From the NCBI RefSeq assembly GCF_000980895.1, contig NZ_LAZX01000094.1, positions 682,001 through 746,000 of the forward strand: a stretch of DNA of 64,000 nt. Direction: 5' to 3'. Below, piece by piece: positions 8,467 to 21,531 of this stretch (its first letter is position 1; each line of letters opens with the position of its first letter). The notes below the pieces were generated by a model. That model was not told the DNA's origin. It made no database searches and saw nothing but the letters and a program-made list of their open reading frames with translations. This DNA is from Sphingomonas sp. Ag1 (GTDB lineage Bacteria; Pseudomonadota; Alphaproteobacteria; Sphingomonadales; Sphingomonadaceae). The position numbers and the translations under genes are program-made.

Positions 8467-10095
8467 ATGCGTTTCCGCTCATCAGCCATGAAATGGCCGG
8501 CCGCCGCCGCGCTCGGCGTGGTCGCCATCGGGGGAACGCCTGCCGCGGCCCCGGCGCAGAATGCCGCCGCACGGGGGCCGTCCTCCGTCCTTCAGATCGC
8601 TACCAATCGCGGCCAGCTGATCACCCTGTCGCGCCCGATGAGCGACCTATTCGTCGCCAATCCGGAGATTGCCGACGTCCAGGTCCGCTCGCCCACGCAG
8701 CTCTATGTGTTCGCCAAGAAACCGGGTGAGACGACGATCTCCGCCACGGCGAAGGGCGGCGCGGTGGTGTATGCAAGCACGGTTCGCGTCGGCAACAATT
8801 TCGACTCGCTCAGCCAGATGCTGTCGCTTGCCATGCCGGAGGCGGCCGTGACCGCCACGACGATGAACGGCATCATCCTGCTGACCGGCACCGTCGCCAA
8901 TCCCGAGGATGGCGCCGAGGCAGAACGCCTGGTCCAGGCATTCGTCGGCGAGGAGGTGCGGGTCGTCAGCCGCCTGCGCACCGCGACGCCGCTGCAGGTC
9001 AACCTGCAGGTGCGCTTCGCCGAAGTGAGCCGCAGCTTCGTCAAGAACATCGGCAGCAACCTGTCGACGATCGATGGCTCCGGCGGGTTCAAGTTCGGCA
9101 TCGGCAGCGGCCGTCCGCCGGCCAGCTACGTGACGACCGATCCCAACCTGCCACTCGGCGTCGGCCAGAGTGTTCAGGGCTATACGATCGACCCGATCAC
9201 CCGCCAGATCGTGCAGCGCCCCGGGACGACGATCACGCCGGGCCGGGAGCGCACCACCATCGGCTATCTGACCCGGCTTCTTGGTCTCGACCTGGTCGGC
9301 GCGCTCGATCTGGGCGAACGGATCGGCCAGGTGACGAGCCTCGCCAACCCCAATCTGACCGCGCTTTCCGGTGAGACGGGCACCTTCCTTGCCGGGGGTG
9401 AGATCCCGATCCCGATCGCGCAGGGACTGGGCGGCGTTGGCGTCGAATACAAGCAATATGGCGTCAGCCTGGCGTACACGCCGACGGTGCTGTCGGACGG
9501 CCGCATCTCTCTGCGGGTTCGGCCGGAGGTTTCGCAGCTCGATTATTCCAACGCCGTGACCGTGGGCGGCGCCCAGGTGCCCGGCCTGACGACGCGGCGT
9601 ACCGAAACGACGGTCGAACTCGGGTCCGGCCAGAGCTTCATGATCGCGGGGCTGCTGCAGAACAATCACAACAATTCGATCGAAAAGACCCCGGGCGTCG
9701 GTGACATTCCGATCCTTGGCGCGCTGTTCCGTTCCAACGGTTTCCAGCGCAACGAGACCGAGCTGGTGATCGTCATCACGCCGTATCTGGTGCAGCCGGT
9801 CAACGGCAACGACATCAAGCTGCCGACCGACGGGTACAAATCCCCCACCGATGTGGAGCGCGTGCTGCTGGGGCAATTGTCGGCCGGTACGACGGGCGGC
9901 GAGCGGCCCAAGCCGTCGCTGGAGGCCGGCCCGCCGGTCGCACCCGCAATCGGCGCGGTGACGCCGATCACGCCCGCAGCACCGCCGATGCTGCCCGGCG
10001 CCGGACCCGAGCCCAAGGCGGTCGCCGGCGACAAGGGCAAGAAGGACCGCAAGAGCAAGGGCGCCGCCCCGGCCCCCGGCTTCTCGTTCAATTGA
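8467..10095 (+). CDS. cpaC: Outer-membrane secretin of the Tad pilus (CpaC/RcpA)
   Basis: A 542-residue secretin. The signal peptide (about residues 1-35) is followed by the Pilus_CpaC/BON-like N-domain (VADVQVRSPTQLYVF region, residues about 40-180). The secretin core (about 240-455) contains AGGEIPIPIAQGLG and the terminal VTPYLVQP-type strand, here VIVITPYLVQPV. A proline/alanine-rich tail and a Lys/Arg cluster end the protein. The stop TGA overlaps the first possible start of cpaD. Confidence 0.95.
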   Translation: MRFRSSAMKWPAAAALGVVAIGGTPAAAPAQNAAARGPSSVLQIATNRGQLITLSRPMSDLFVANPEIADVQVRSPTQLYVFAKKPGETTISATAKGGAVVYASTVRVGNNFDSLSQMLSLAMPEAAVTATTMNGIILLTGTVANPEDGAEAERLVQAFVGEEVRVVSRLRTATPLQVNLQVRFAEVSRSFVKNIGSNLSTIDGSGGFKFGIGSGRPPASYVTTDPNLPLGVGQSVQGYTIDPITRQIVQRPGTTITPGRERTTIGYLTRLLGLDLVGALDLGERIGQVTSLANPNLTALSGETGTFLAGGEIPIPIAQGLGGVGVEYKQYGVSLAYTPTVLSDGRISLRVRPEVSQLDYSNAVTVGGAQVPGLTTRRTETTVELGSGQSFMIAGLLQNNHNNSIEKTPGVGDIPILGALFRSNGFQRNETELVIVITPYLVQPVNGNDIKLPTDGYKSPTDVERVLLGQLSAGTTGGERPKPSLEAGPPVAPAIGAVTPITPAAPPMLPGAGPEPKAVAGDKGKKDRKSKGAAPAPGFSFN

Positions 10096-10118
10096 TGATC
10101 ATGGTCAGGAACAGCATC

Positions 10119-10757
10119 ATGCTCTCGCGCACTATTCTCCCCTGCCTTGCCCCCGCGCTGCTGCTCAGCGCGTGCGGCGGCACGGCCAACCGCGGCCTGG
10201 AATCGGTTCACCAGCCGGTCGTCTCGCGCGCCGACTATGCCTTTGACGTCGGGGCGGGCCCCGAGGGGCTGGCGCCCGGCGAGGCGCAACGGCTTGGCGC
10301 CTGGATGGGCTCGCTCAAGGTCGGCTACGGCGACCGGATATCGGTCGATGATCCGGCACGCGATCCGGCGACCCGCGCGGATGTGGCCGCGGCCGCGGCC
10401 CGATTTGGCCTGCTCATCGCGGACGAGGCGCCGGTCACCGCTGCGCCGATCGCGGCCGGGACGGCACGCGTCGTCGTCAGCCGCGCGCGCGCCTCTGTGC
10501 CGGGCTGTCCGGACCACAGCCGGATGTACCAGCCCGATTTCGAGGGGCACACCGGGTCCAACCACGGCTGCGCGGTGAATTCCAATCTCGCCGCGATGGT
10601 CGCGAACCCGACTGATCTGGTGCGCGGAGAAACCACGCGCGGCCTGTCCGATCCGGCGGTCGCGACCAAGGCGATCGACCGCTTCCGCAAGGCCGAGCCG
10701 ACCGGCGGCGGTGGCACCGCGGTTCGCAGCGAAAGCACGGGAGGCCAAGCGAAATGA
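10119..10757 (+). CDS. cpaD: Pilus assembly lipoprotein CpaD
   Basis: From the ATG at 10119 this gives 212 residues starting MLSRTILPC, with a lipobox LLLSAC at Cys19. AGGA lies eight bases before this ATG. The ATG at 10095, which overlaps the cpaC stop, lacks a visible Shine-Dalgarno and would add eight residues. The mature part carries CpaD-family features such as GCPDHSRMYQP and NHGCAVNSNLAAMVANP. CpaD is the pilotin-like partner of the secretin. It overlaps cpaE by four bases. Confidence 0.9.
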   Translation: MLSRTILPCLAPALLLSACGGTANRGLESVHQPVVSRADYAFDVGAGPEGLAPGEAQRLGAWMGSLKVGYGDRISVDDPARDPATRADVAAAAARFGLLIADEAPVTAAPIAAGTARVVVSRARASVPGCPDHSRMYQPDFEGHTGSNHGCAVNSNLAAMVANPTDLVRGETTRGLSDPAVATKAIDRFRKAEPTGGGGTAVRSESTGGQAK

Positions 10758-12037
10758 ACGCGCCATGGAAGCCGGCGGGCGCCGCCGCTCGCGAAGATTT
10801 CGTCGCCTATGTCTGCGACGAGGGGACGGCCAACACGCTGCGGCCGATCGCCAGCGAACTCGGCTGGTCGGCGGAGAAGGTGCACAAGGGCGGCCTGCGC
10901 AATGCGGTGCAATCCCTGTCGGTCACCGCCTCGCCGCACATCCTGTTCGTCGACCTGGCGGAATCGGGCGATCCGCTGAACGACATCAATTCGCTTGCCG
11001 AGGTCTGCGAGCCGGGGACGATCGTGATCGCGGCGGGGCAGGTCAATGACGTCCGCCTGTACCGCGATCTCGTCGCGAGCGGCATCCAGGATTATCTGCT
11101 GAAGCCGCTGAGCGGCGACGTGCTGCGCGAGGCGTTTTCGCAGGCGCAGGCGCTGCTGAACGCGCCCAAGGTGATCGACACGGCGGCGGAGCACCCGCAT
11201 TGCTCGGTCGCGGTCATTGGCACGCGTGGCGGCGCCGGCGCGTCGACCATCGCGACGTCGCTGGCCTGGTTGATGAGCCAGAAGGAGCGCCGCTCCACCG
11301 CGCTGCTCGATCTCGACGTGCATTTCGGCACCGGTGCCCTGGCGCTCGATCTGGAACCCGGCCGCGGGCTGACCGACGCCATCGAGAATCCGAGCCGCAT
11401 CGACGGGCTGTTCATCGAACGCGCGATGGTGCGCGCGTCGGACAAGCTGGCCGTGCTGTCGGCCGAGGCGCCGATCAATTCCCCGATCATGACCGATGGC
11501 GGCGCATTCCATCAATTGCAGGATGAGATGCGCGCCGCGTTCGAATGCACGGTCGTCGACCTGCCGCGATCGATGCTGGTGAACTACCCGCATCTGGTGA
11601 AGGATGCGCAGACGATCGTCCTGGTGACCGAGCTGACGCTGGCTGCCGCGCGCGACAGCATTCGCCTGCTATCGTGGCTGAAATCCAATGCGCCGGACGC
11701 CCAGGTGCTGGTGCTGGCCAACAAGGTGCATCCCGGCCAGCAGCTGGAGATCAGCCGCAAGGATTTCGAAACCTCGATCGAGCGCAAGATCGACTTCGTG
11801 GTGCCGTTCGACCAGAAGCTGGCCGCGCAGGCCGCGAAGCTGGGCAAGCCGCTGTACGAGGTGGGCAAGGCCTCCAAGACGGTGGCGCCGATCGTCGATC
11901 TGGTGACCCGCCTGTGCTTCATTTCCGATGATAGTGCGCCGGCCAAGGCCAAGGCGCCGCGTCGGGCCGGCACGTCGCTGATGGGCAAGTTCGCCGACCT
12001 CAAGGGTCTGGTGCCCAAGCGAGCCGCCAAGAAATGA
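10754..12037 (+). CDS. cpaE: Pilus assembly ATPase CpaE (MinD/ParA-like)
   Basis: A 427-residue protein with an N-terminal receiver-like domain (about residues 20-135, degenerate for phosphorylation) and a MinD-type P-loop domain. The deviant Walker A motif is GTRGGAGASTIA (about residues 156-167). The DLDVHFG segment is the switch region and VVDLPRS the Walker B. CpaE positions the Tad machine at the pole. Immediately downstream one expects cpaF, but only 61 non-coding bases separate this gene from tadB. Confidence 0.94.
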   Translation: MNAPWKPAGAAAREDFVAYVCDEGTANTLRPIASELGWSAEKVHKGGLRNAVQSLSVTASPHILFVDLAESGDPLNDINSLAEVCEPGTIVIAAGQVNDVRLYRDLVASGIQDYLLKPLSGDVLREAFSQAQALLNAPKVIDTAAEHPHCSVAVIGTRGGAGASTIATSLAWLMSQKERRSTALLDLDVHFGTGALALDLEPGRGLTDAIENPSRIDGLFIERAMVRASDKLAVLSAEAPINSPIMTDGGAFHQLQDEMRAAFECTVVDLPRSMLVNYPHLVKDAQTIVLVTELTLAAARDSIRLLSWLKSNAPDAQVLVLANKVHPGQQLEISRKDFETSIERKIDFVVPFDQKLAAQAAKLGKPLYEVGKASKTVAPIVDLVTRLCFISDDSAPAKAKAPRRAGTSLMGKFADLKGLVPKRAAKK

Positions 12038-12098
12038 TCCTGCGCGGGCGCCCTGAAGAGGGGCCTGCCCTGCTGTTGCCAGGAGAACGGACCAAGAC

Positions 12099-13073
12099 AT
12101 GCCCCTGTTACCGGTGATCCTTCTCGCGATCGGCGCGCTCACCACATTGGGCCTGTTGTTCTTCGCCTTGAGCGGACCGTCGACGCAGCGCGCCGGCGAC
12201 CGGCGGCTGTCCGCGGTCCGCGACCGCCACTCGCCCAACGCGAACACCGCCGTCGAAGTGCAGATGCGGCGGATCACCGGGCGGACCGCGACCAGGACCG
12301 ACCAGGCAGCGATGCGCTTCCTGCCCCGGCCCGAGGAGTTGCAGAAGCGCCTGGCGATGACCGGCAAGCCATGGACCGTCGGCCAATATGGCGCGACGAC
12401 GCTGGGCATCTTCGTGGGAACGCTGCTGCTCCTGCTGCTGCTGGGCTTTCCGTTGCTGCTGGCGCTCTTTCTGGGCCTCGGCATGGGCGCTGGCATCCCG
12501 CACTTCGCGGTCGGCTATGTCATCAATAAGCGTGTGAAGGCGTTCAACGCCAAGTTCCCGGATGCGATCGAGCTTCTGGTGCGCGGCCTGCGTTCAGGGT
12601 TGCCGATCACCGAGACGATGGCGGTCGTGGGTAGCGAGGTGGAGGGCCCCGTCGGGGAGGAGTTCCGCGCCGTCGCCGACAAGATGAAGATCGGCCGTTC
12701 GATGGACGTCGCGCTGCAGGAAACGGCAGACCGGCTGGGCACCAAGGAATTCCAGTTCTTCGTCATCACCATCGCGATCCAGCGGGAGACCGGCGGCAAC
12801 CTCGCCGAAACGCTGCAGAACCTGGCGACCGTGCTGCGCCAGCGCGCGCAGATGAAGCTGAAGATCAAGGCCATGTCGTCGGAATCGAAGGCGTCGGCGA
12901 TGATCATCGGCGCCCTTCCGTTCATCGTGTTCATCCTGATCTGGTTCGTGAACAGCGCGTACATGCAGAACTTCTTCGTCGACCAGCGACTGATCGTCGC
13001 CGGTGTCGGGGGGATGATCTGGATGTCGATCGGCGCCTTCATCATGGCCAAGATGGTCAGCTTCGAGATCTGA
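12099..13073 (+). CDS. tadB: Tad pilus inner-membrane protein TadB (type II secretion F domain)
   Basis: This 324-residue protein has hydrophobic segments near the N-terminus, around residues 105-145 (very Leu-rich) and at the C-terminus. The T2SSF domain carries FPDAIELLVRGLRSG and IAIQRETGGNLAETLQNL, signatures of TadB. It is one of two platform proteins that couple the ATPase to pilus assembly. The next gene, tadC, begins two bases after its stop. Confidence 0.94.
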   Translation: MPLLPVILLAIGALTTLGLLFFALSGPSTQRAGDRRLSAVRDRHSPNANTAVEVQMRRITGRTATRTDQAAMRFLPRPEELQKRLAMTGKPWTVGQYGATTLGIFVGTLLLLLLLGFPLLLALFLGLGMGAGIPHFAVGYVINKRVKAFNAKFPDAIELLVRGLRSGLPITETMAVVGSEVEGPVGEEFRAVADKMKIGRSMDVALQETADRLGTKEFQFFVITIAIQRETGGNLAETLQNLATVLRQRAQMKLKIKAMSSESKASAMIIGALPFIVFILIWFVNSAYMQNFFVDQRLIVAGVGGMIWMSIGAFIMAKMVSFEI

Positions 13074-13074
13074 T

Positions 13075-14076
13075 ATGGAACCCACGCAGACCCCAACGCT
13101 GCTCGGTGTCGACGTCCTGTGGGTCGCGACCATCCTGGCGGCGATCGCAGCCGGTGCCGTCCTCGTCGCAATCTATGCCGCGCTCAGCGTCCGCGATCCG
13201 ATGGCGAAGCGCGTCAAGGCGCTGAACGACCGGCGCGAGCAGTTGAAGGCCGGCATCACCGCCTCGACCAGCAAGCGCCGGGCGAAGCTGGTCCAGAAAA
13301 GCGAGAGCGCCGACAAGATCCGCGACATCCTGGAATCGCTGAAGGTTCTGCAGGACAGCCAGGTCAAGGAAGCGCAGACCAAGCTGCTGCAGGCGGGCAT
13401 CCGCAAGAAGGAATGGGCAGTCGGCGTCATCTTTGGCCGCCTTGTCCTGCCGATCGTCCTGGGCGGCTTCATGGTCTTCGTCGTCTATGGCACCGACACG
13501 TTCGGCGACTGGAGCCCGCTGAAGCGCTACGGCCTTGTCGCCTGCACCTTCATCCTCAGCTACAAGGCGCCTGACCTTTACCTGAAGAACAAGATCACCA
13601 AGCGGTCGGACGCGATCCGCAAGGGCTTGCCCGACGCGCTCGACCTGCTGGTGATCTGCGCCGAAGCGGGCCTGACGGTGGACGCGGCCTTTCACCGCGT
13701 GGCGAAGGAACTGGGCAAGGCCTATCCGGAGCTCGGCGACGAATTTGCCCTGACCGCGATCGAGCTCGGCTTCCTCACCGACCGGCGTGCGGCGTTCGAG
13801 AACTTCGCCCATCGCGTGGCGCTGGACGAGGTGAAGGGCATCGTCACCACAATGGTCCAGACCGAGAAGTACGGCACGCCGCTGGCCAGCGCGCTGCGCG
13901 TCCTCTCCGCCGAATTCCGCAACGAGCGCATGATGCGCGCGGAGGAAAAGGCGGCGCGGCTGCCGGCGATCATGACGGTGCCGTTGATCCTCTTCATCCT
14001 GCCGGTGCTGTTCATCGTCATCCTGGGGCCGGCCGCCTGCTCGATCAGCGACTCCTTCGTCAACGGCAACATATAA
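13075..14076 (+). CDS. tadC: Tad pilus inner-membrane protein TadC (type II secretion F domain)
   Basis: A 333-residue paralogue of TadB with an N-terminal membrane segment (LWVATILAAIAAGAVLVAIY region), a central LPDALDLLVICAEAGLTVDAA motif and a C-terminal hydrophobic pair. It is the second platform protein of the Tad machine. The last pilus gene recognised here; no tadD, tadE, tadF or tadG follows. Confidence 0.94.
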   Translation: MEPTQTPTLLGVDVLWVATILAAIAAGAVLVAIYAALSVRDPMAKRVKALNDRREQLKAGITASTSKRRAKLVQKSESADKIRDILESLKVLQDSQVKEAQTKLLQAGIRKKEWAVGVIFGRLVLPIVLGGFMVFVVYGTDTFGDWSPLKRYGLVACTFILSYKAPDLYLKNKITKRSDAIRKGLPDALDLLVICAEAGLTVDAAFHRVAKELGKAYPELGDEFALTAIELGFLTDRRAAFENFAHRVALDEVKGIVTTMVQTEKYGTPLASALRVLSAEFRNERMMRAEEKAARLPAIMTVPLILFILPVLFIVILGPAACSISDSFVNGNI

Positions 14077-14132
14077 CAGGCGGGAACGCACGATCCGCGG
14101 CATCGTTGAACCTGCGTAACAGGAGGTTCGTC

Positions 14133-14522
14133 ATGCTCTTCAGCACCCCCACGCAGTGGCTGGCGCTTGCCGTCGCGTTGATCGCTGGCTGGCTGTTCGG
14201 TCTCGCCAGTCATCCCGGCGGGCGCAAGTGGAAGCAGCGTTATGCCGATGAGCGCGACGTCCACAGCCGCAACCGCAAGGATTTCGACAGCCGCCTGGCG
14301 GAGCGGGACGCGCGGATCAAGGAACTGGAGCGCGAGAATGCGCGCCTCGCGGCGGCAACGCCGGGCGCACCGGTTGCGCCCAGCGCACCCGTGGTCACCG
14401 AGACGCACGTCCGCGAGCCTGTCGCGCCGAACCGCACGGTGGCGCAATCGGCGGCGCGCCCCGCCGGCACGACGCGGGCGCGCTGGTTCGACTGGAACAA
14501 TCGCGCCACGACGAGCAGCTGA
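14133..14522 (+). CDS. Hypothetical membrane-anchored coiled-coil protein
   Basis: The ATG at 14133 has a full AGGAGG (14121-14126) six bases upstream, which settles the start and gives 129 residues. A membrane segment (about residues 8-28, WLALAVALIAGWLFGLASH) is followed by a highly charged predicted coiled coil (about 30-80, with alternating Arg, Glu and Asp). An Ala/Pro/Thr-rich tail ends RWFDWNN. I do not recognise a family. It follows tadC by 56 bases and is the last gene before the terminator, so it may be co-transcribed with the pilus genes. Confidence 0.75.
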   Translation: MLFSTPTQWLALAVALIAGWLFGLASHPGGRKWKQRYADERDVHSRNRKDFDSRLAERDARIKELERENARLAAATPGAPVAPSAPVVTETHVREPVAPNRTVAQSAARPAGTTRARWFDWNNRATTSS

Positions 14523-14555
14523 GCGCGGCGTGATCTGCCGCTGCTGAGCTGGACG

Positions 14556-14599
14556 TAAAAGAGGCCTCGCCGCGAGGATTTGCGGCGGGCCCTCTTTTA
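14556..14599. terminator. Strong bidirectional intrinsic terminator
   Basis: A long near-perfect hairpin: TAAAAGAGG, a short mismatch and CGCCGC on the left pair with GCGGCG and CCTCTTTTA on the right around an eight-base loop. Both arms end in A/T runs, so it can stop transcription from the pilus side and from the convergent ppdK side. Confidence 0.9.
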
Positions 14600-14655
14600 T
14601 GTGGACAGCGGAGCGCATCGGACCGGCCTACCCGGCCCGATCGCTCCGTTGCACC

Positions 14656-17355
<2,700 letters not shown>

Positions 17356-17458
17356 GGGTTATCGCCTCCTGAAACTCGTTATGTGCGTCGCAACACACGC
17401 CCGGACGCCGGATTGCAAGTACAAAGCGGCACCCAAACAGATGTAACCGTTTACCCCC

Positions 17459-19486
17459 TCACCCTTCGATGCGGGAGAAGTCAGCGACCGCGTGAACCGC
17501 CGCGCGGACCCGCGCCAACAACGCCAGACGGCCGGCACGTTTTCCAGAATCGGCATCGTTTACGGTCACTTGGTCGAAGAATGCGTCGATCGGCGCGCGC
17601 AGAGTCGCGAGCGCAGCCATCGCCGCCTCGAAATCCTCGTTGGCGATCGCATCGGCCGAGGCAGGTTCGGCCGCATCCAGCGCGGTGACCAGAGCAGCTT
17701 CGGCCGGTTCCCGGTCATAATCGGCCGCGGATGGCGCGGCGTCGGCCAGATAATCTTCCTTCTTCAGGATATTGGCCGCGCGCTTGTAGCCAGCGAGGAG
17801 GTTTGCGCCATCCTCGGTCCCGACGAACGACTGCAACGCCTTCACCCGCGCGAGCAGGCGGACGAGATCGTCCTCCCCGCCGAGCGCGAACACCGCGTCG
17901 ATCAGATCGTGGCGAACGCCGGCTTCGCGCTGCTGAACCTTGAGGCGGTCGGCGAAGAAATCGAGCACGTCGCCGCTGACGATGCGTGACAGCGGGAAGC
18001 GGAGGCCGTTGTCGAGGATCAGCGCGAGGATGCCCAAGGCGGAGCGACGAAGCGCGAACGGATCCTTGGAGCCGCTGGGCTTCAGGTCGGCGCCGAAGAA
18101 CTGGGTGATGCTGTCGAGCTTGTCCGCCAGCGACACGGCCACGGTCACCGGCGCGGTGGGGACGTCGTCGCCCTGCCCAACCGGCTTGTAGTGATCGCGG
18201 ATCGCCTCGGCGACTTCGGCGGGTTCGCCCTGCGCGGCGGCGTAATAGCCGCCCATCAGGCCCTGAAGCTCAGGGAATTCGCCGACCATGCCGGTGACGA
18301 GGTCGGCCTTGGCGAGGCGCGCGGCGCGCTCGGCGAGGTCGGGGTTCGCGCCCTTGACGATGCCTTCCTCGGCCAGCCAGCGGGCGAGGTTTGCGACACG
18401 CTCTACCTTGTCGGCGACGGTGCCGAGCTTTTCGTGGAAGACGATCTTTTCCAGCTTCTTCGCCTGATCGGCGAGCGGCACCTTGAGATCGGTCTCGTAG
18501 AAGAAGCGCGCGTCGGAGAGGCGCGCGGCGAGCACCTTGCGGTTGCCCTCCACGATCCGCTCGCCGCCGTCCGCCGCATCGATGTTCGCGGTGCAGACGA
18601 AGGCGTTGGCGAGCGCGCCGCCGGCGTCGCGGCAGACGAAATACTTCTGGTTCACGCGCGCGGTGAGCTGAATCACCTCGGGCGGCACGTCGAGGAACGC
18701 CGCGTCGAAGCGGCCGAGCAGCGGCACCGGCCATTCGGTGAGGCCGGCGTTTTCGCTGACCAGCCCCTCATCCTCGACCAGCGTGAGGCCGGCCATGTTG
18801 GCGGCGAGCTTCGCACCGAGCGCGATGGTGGCGCGGCGTTCGTTCTGGTCGACGATGACGTGGCAGGCGCGCAGCTTCTCGACATAGTCGGCCGCGCTGC
18901 CGATGGTGATGACGCCGGGGTGATGGAAGCGGTGGCCGACGGTGGCCGCGCCGCTTTCGACGCCGGCGATCGCGCAGGGCACCACATCGTCACCGAACAG
19001 CGCGATGATGCCCTGCAGCGGGCGGACCCAGCGCGGGCTTTCGGTGGAGATCGACGCCTCGCCCCAGCGCATCGACTTGGGCCAGGGGAAGGCGCGGATG
19101 ATCGCGGGGATCGCGTCAGCCAGCACATCGGCGGTGGCGCGCCCGGGCTTGTCGATCACCGCGAACAAGGTGGCGCGGCCCTTCACCTCGCGGGTCTGCA
19201 GCGCGTCGCGCGTCAGGCCGGCCTTGCGCAGGAAGCCTTCGACCGCAGCGTCAGGCGCGTCGGCGGGCGGGCCCTTCAGCTCCTCGCTCACCGCCGCAGT
19301 CTCAGCCGGCAGGTCGCGCGCGATCAGCGCCAGGCGGCGCGGCGTCGCGTAGGTGACGAGTTCGGCCGCCTTCAGGCCAGCCTTGGCGAGTTCGGCGGTG
19401 AACAGGCGGGCGAGATCCTCGCGCGCCTTGTCCTGCATGCGCGCCGGGATTTCCTCCGAGCGCAGTTCGAGCAGAAAATCGGTCAT
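17459..19486 (-). CDS. glyS: Glycyl-tRNA synthetase beta subunit
   Basis: A 675-residue beta chain of the bacterial heterotetrameric glycyl-tRNA synthetase. It starts [17 protein letters not shown], the classic family opening, and contains the HD-like central region and a C-terminal anticodon-binding domain ending with [11 protein letters not shown]. The start overlaps the glyQ stop by four bases. Together with GlyQ it charges tRNA-Gly. Confidence 0.97.
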   Translation of the reverse strand: MTDFLLELRSEEIPARMQDKAREDLARLFTAELAKAGLKAAELVTYATPRRLALIARDLPAETAAVSEELKGPPADAPDAAVEGFLRKAGLTRDALQTREVKGRATLFAVIDKPGRATADVLADAIPAIIRAFPWPKSMRWGEASISTESPRWVRPLQGIIALFGDDVVPCAIAGVESGAATVGHRFHHPGVITIGSAADYVEKLRACHVIVDQNERRATIALGAKLAANMAGLTLVEDEGLVSENAGLTEWPVPLLGRFDAAFLDVPPEVIQLTARVNQKYFVCRDAGGALANAFVCTANIDAADGGERIVEGNRKVLAARLSDARFFYETDLKVPLADQAKKLEKIVFHEKLGTVADKVERVANLARWLAEEGIVKGANPDLAERAARLAKADLVTGMVGEFPELQGLMGGYYAAAQGEPAEVAEAIRDHYKPVGQGDDVPTAPVTVAVSLADKLDSITQFFGADLKPSGSKDPFALRRSALGILALILDNGLRFPLSRIVSGDVLDFFADRLKVQQREAGVRHDLIDAVFALGGEDDLVRLLARVKALQSFVGTEDGANLLAGYKRAANILKKEDYLADAAPSAADYDREPAEAALVTALDAAEPASADAIANEDFEAAMAALATLRAPIDAFFDQVTVNDADSGKRAGRLALLARVRAAVHAVADFSRIEG

Positions 19487-20394
19487 GCCGCGCTCCAGTT
19501 CGGGAAGCGGGCTTTCCAGCCCTCGGCATTCTTTTCCATATACGCCGTGCAGGCACCCTTCGCGAGATCGCGGACGCGGCCGATATAGGCCTGACGCTCG
19601 GCGACGGAGATGACGCCGCGCGCGTTCAGCAGGTTGAAGATGTGGCTCGCCTCGATCGCCTGCTCATAGGCCGGGATCGGCAGCTTCGCGGCGAGGCAAT
19701 TCTCGCACTCGGCCGCCGCCTTGCGGAACAGGTCGAACAAAGTGTCGGTATCGGCGACCTCGAAATTCCAGGTCGACATCTGCCGCTCATTCTCGAGGAA
19801 CACGTCGCCGTAGGAGACGCCGGCGTCGTTGAAGCGCAGGTCATACACATTGTCGACGTTCTGGATGTACATCGCCAGCCGTTCGAGCCCGTAGGTGAGC
19901 TCGCCCGCGACGGGCTTGCAGTCAAAGCCGCCCATCTGCTGGAAATAGGTGAACTGGGTCACCTCCATCCCGTCGCACCACACTTCCCAGCCGAGGCCCC
20001 AGGCGCCCAAGGTCGGGCTTTCCCAGTCATCCTCGACGAAGCGGATGTCGTGGCGGGTGAAATCGATGCCGATCGCCGCGAGGCTGCCGAGATACAGCTC
20101 CTGCAGATCGGGCGGGCTTGGCTTCAGGATCACCTGATATTGGTAATAATGCTGCAGCCGGTTCGGGTTCTCGCCATAGCGGCCATCGGTCGGCCGGCGG
20201 CTGGGCTGAACGAAGGCGGCGTTCCACGGCTCCGGGCCGAGCGCGCGCAGCGTCGTGGCGGGGTGAAAGGTGCCAGCGCCCATGCGCATGTCATAGGGTT
20301 GCAGAATGGCGCAGCCCCGCGCTCCCCAATAGGAATGGAGGCGCAGGATCATGTCCTGGAAGCTTAACGGCGCGTCTGTTGAGGTGGCGTTCAT
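19483..20394 (-). CDS. glyQ: Glycyl-tRNA synthetase alpha subunit
   Basis: A 303-residue class II synthetase catalytic subunit. The start at 20394 gives [19 protein letters not shown]; an open frame continues upstream but has no family support. Characteristic segments are [40 protein letters not shown] and [20 protein letters not shown]. It is translationally coupled to glyS and divergent from the GumN-like gene. Confidence 0.97.
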   Translation of the reverse strand: MNATSTDAPLSFQDMILRLHSYWGARGCAILQPYDMRMGAGTFHPATTLRALGPEPWNAAFVQPSRRPTDGRYGENPNRLQHYYQYQVILKPSPPDLQELYLGSLAAIGIDFTRHDIRFVEDDWESPTLGAWGLGWEVWCDGMEVTQFTYFQQMGGFDCKPVAGELTYGLERLAMYIQNVDNVYDLRFNDAGVSYGDVFLENERQMSTWNFEVADTDTLFDLFRKAAAECENCLAAKLPIPAYEQAIEASHIFNLLNARGVISVAERQAYIGRVRDLAKGACTAYMEKNAEGWKARFPNWSAA

Positions 20395-20483
20395 CGCGCG
20401 CCGGGCAATGGCGGATGGCTCGCCAACAGGCAAGGCCCCCGCTAGGCTGGCTGCGCCCCGACCAAGGAAGGTTGCCAAGACCC

Positions 20484-21380
20484 GTGTTACGACCCTTCAC
20501 CTCTTTGTTCGCCGCCCTCGGCCTTGCCTTCACCCTGCCCGCCTGCGCGCAGCCGGCGCCGGTGGTGCAGCAGGACGCCGACCCCGCGCTGTGGGTGGTG
20601 CGCGACAAGGATACGACGATCTACCTCTTCGGGACGATCCACGTCCTGAAGCCGGGCCTGTCTTGGTTCGACGAGGCGGTGAAGAAGGCGTTCGACCGGT
20701 CCGGCACGCTGGTGCTGGAGATGGTCGAGCCGGACAAGGAGACGCAGGAGCGTGTCGTCGTGTCTAAGGCGTTCGACCCGTCCGGCCAGTCGCTGATCGA
20801 GAAGCTGCCCGAGGACAAGCGCCAGCCGTTCCTGAAGGCATTGGAAGACAACAAGCTGCCGCGCGCGACGTTCGAGCGGATGCAGCCGTGGTTCGCCGCG
20901 ATCAGCCTGTCGGCGCTGCCGGTGCAGAAGCTGGGCTATGACGCCAGCAACGGGCCCGAAGGCGTGCTGACCAAGGCGGCCAAGGCGCAGAAGAAGCAGG
21001 TCATCGGGCTGGAGACGTTCGAGGGCCAAATGTCGATTTTCGATTCGCTGTCGCAGAAGGCGCAGCTCGAGCTGCTGACGTCGACGGTGGAGGAGCTGCC
21101 CAAGGCGGGCGAGACGATGGACCGGATGGTGTCCGATTGGGCCAAGGGCAATCCCGATGGCCTGGCCAAGACGATGAACGACAGCCTGAAGGATTCGCCG
21201 GAGGTGAACAAGGCGCTGCTGGTCGATCGCAACGCCAAATGGGCGGCGTGGATCGCGGAGCGGATGCGCACACCCGGCCGCGTCTTCATCGCGGTGGGCG
21301 CGGGACACCTCGCCGGGCCCGACAGCGTTCAGGCGCAGCTGGGGAAGTACAGACTGAAGGCGGTGCGGGTTAAGTATTGA
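20484..21380 (+). CDS. TraB/GumN family lipoprotein
   Basis: From the GTG at 20484 this gives 298 residues. A short signal ends in FTLPAC, a lipobox-like sequence, so it is probably lipidated. Family motifs are the N-terminal [12 protein letters not shown] and C-terminal [11 protein letters not shown], both typical of TraB/GumN (Pfam TraB_PrgY_gumN), a fold related to Tiki-like proteases. AAGGAAGG lies about 12 bases upstream of the GTG; a TTG at 20472 is in frame but too close to that site. Function in sphingomonads is not established. Confidence 0.85.
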   Translation: MLRPFTSLFAALGLAFTLPACAQPAPVVQQDADPALWVVRDKDTTIYLFGTIHVLKPGLSWFDEAVKKAFDRSGTLVLEMVEPDKETQERVVVSKAFDPSGQSLIEKLPEDKRQPFLKALEDNKLPRATFERMQPWFAAISLSALPVQKLGYDASNGPEGVLTKAAKAQKKQVIGLETFEGQMSIFDSLSQKAQLELLTSTVEELPKAGETMDRMVSDWAKGNPDGLAKTMNDSLKDSPEVNKALLVDRNAKWAAWIAERMRTPGRVFIAVGAGHLAGPDSVQAQLGKYRLKAVRVKY

Positions 21381-21510
21381 GCCCGGGGCAGCGGCGGGTC
21401 CGCGCCAGTGGCGGGGAGTGCCGCGAGGATTGCCTTTCGCGCCCCTGCCCGCTATGCGCGCCCGCTTCCGGCCATGGTCATCCCTGGAGGCGTGGCGCGG
21501 AAGGACATAC

Positions 21511-21531
21511 ATGAGTTTCGGAGAATATTGA
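21511..21531 (+). other. Six-codon leader ORF overlapping the rplY start
   Basis: ATG AGT TTC GGA GAA TAT TGA encodes MSFGEY. It has its own Shine-Dalgarno (GGAAGGA, six bases upstream) and its stop shares one base with the rplY ATG (TGATG). This arrangement suggests translational coupling of L25 to a minicistron. It could also be chance. Confidence 0.4.
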
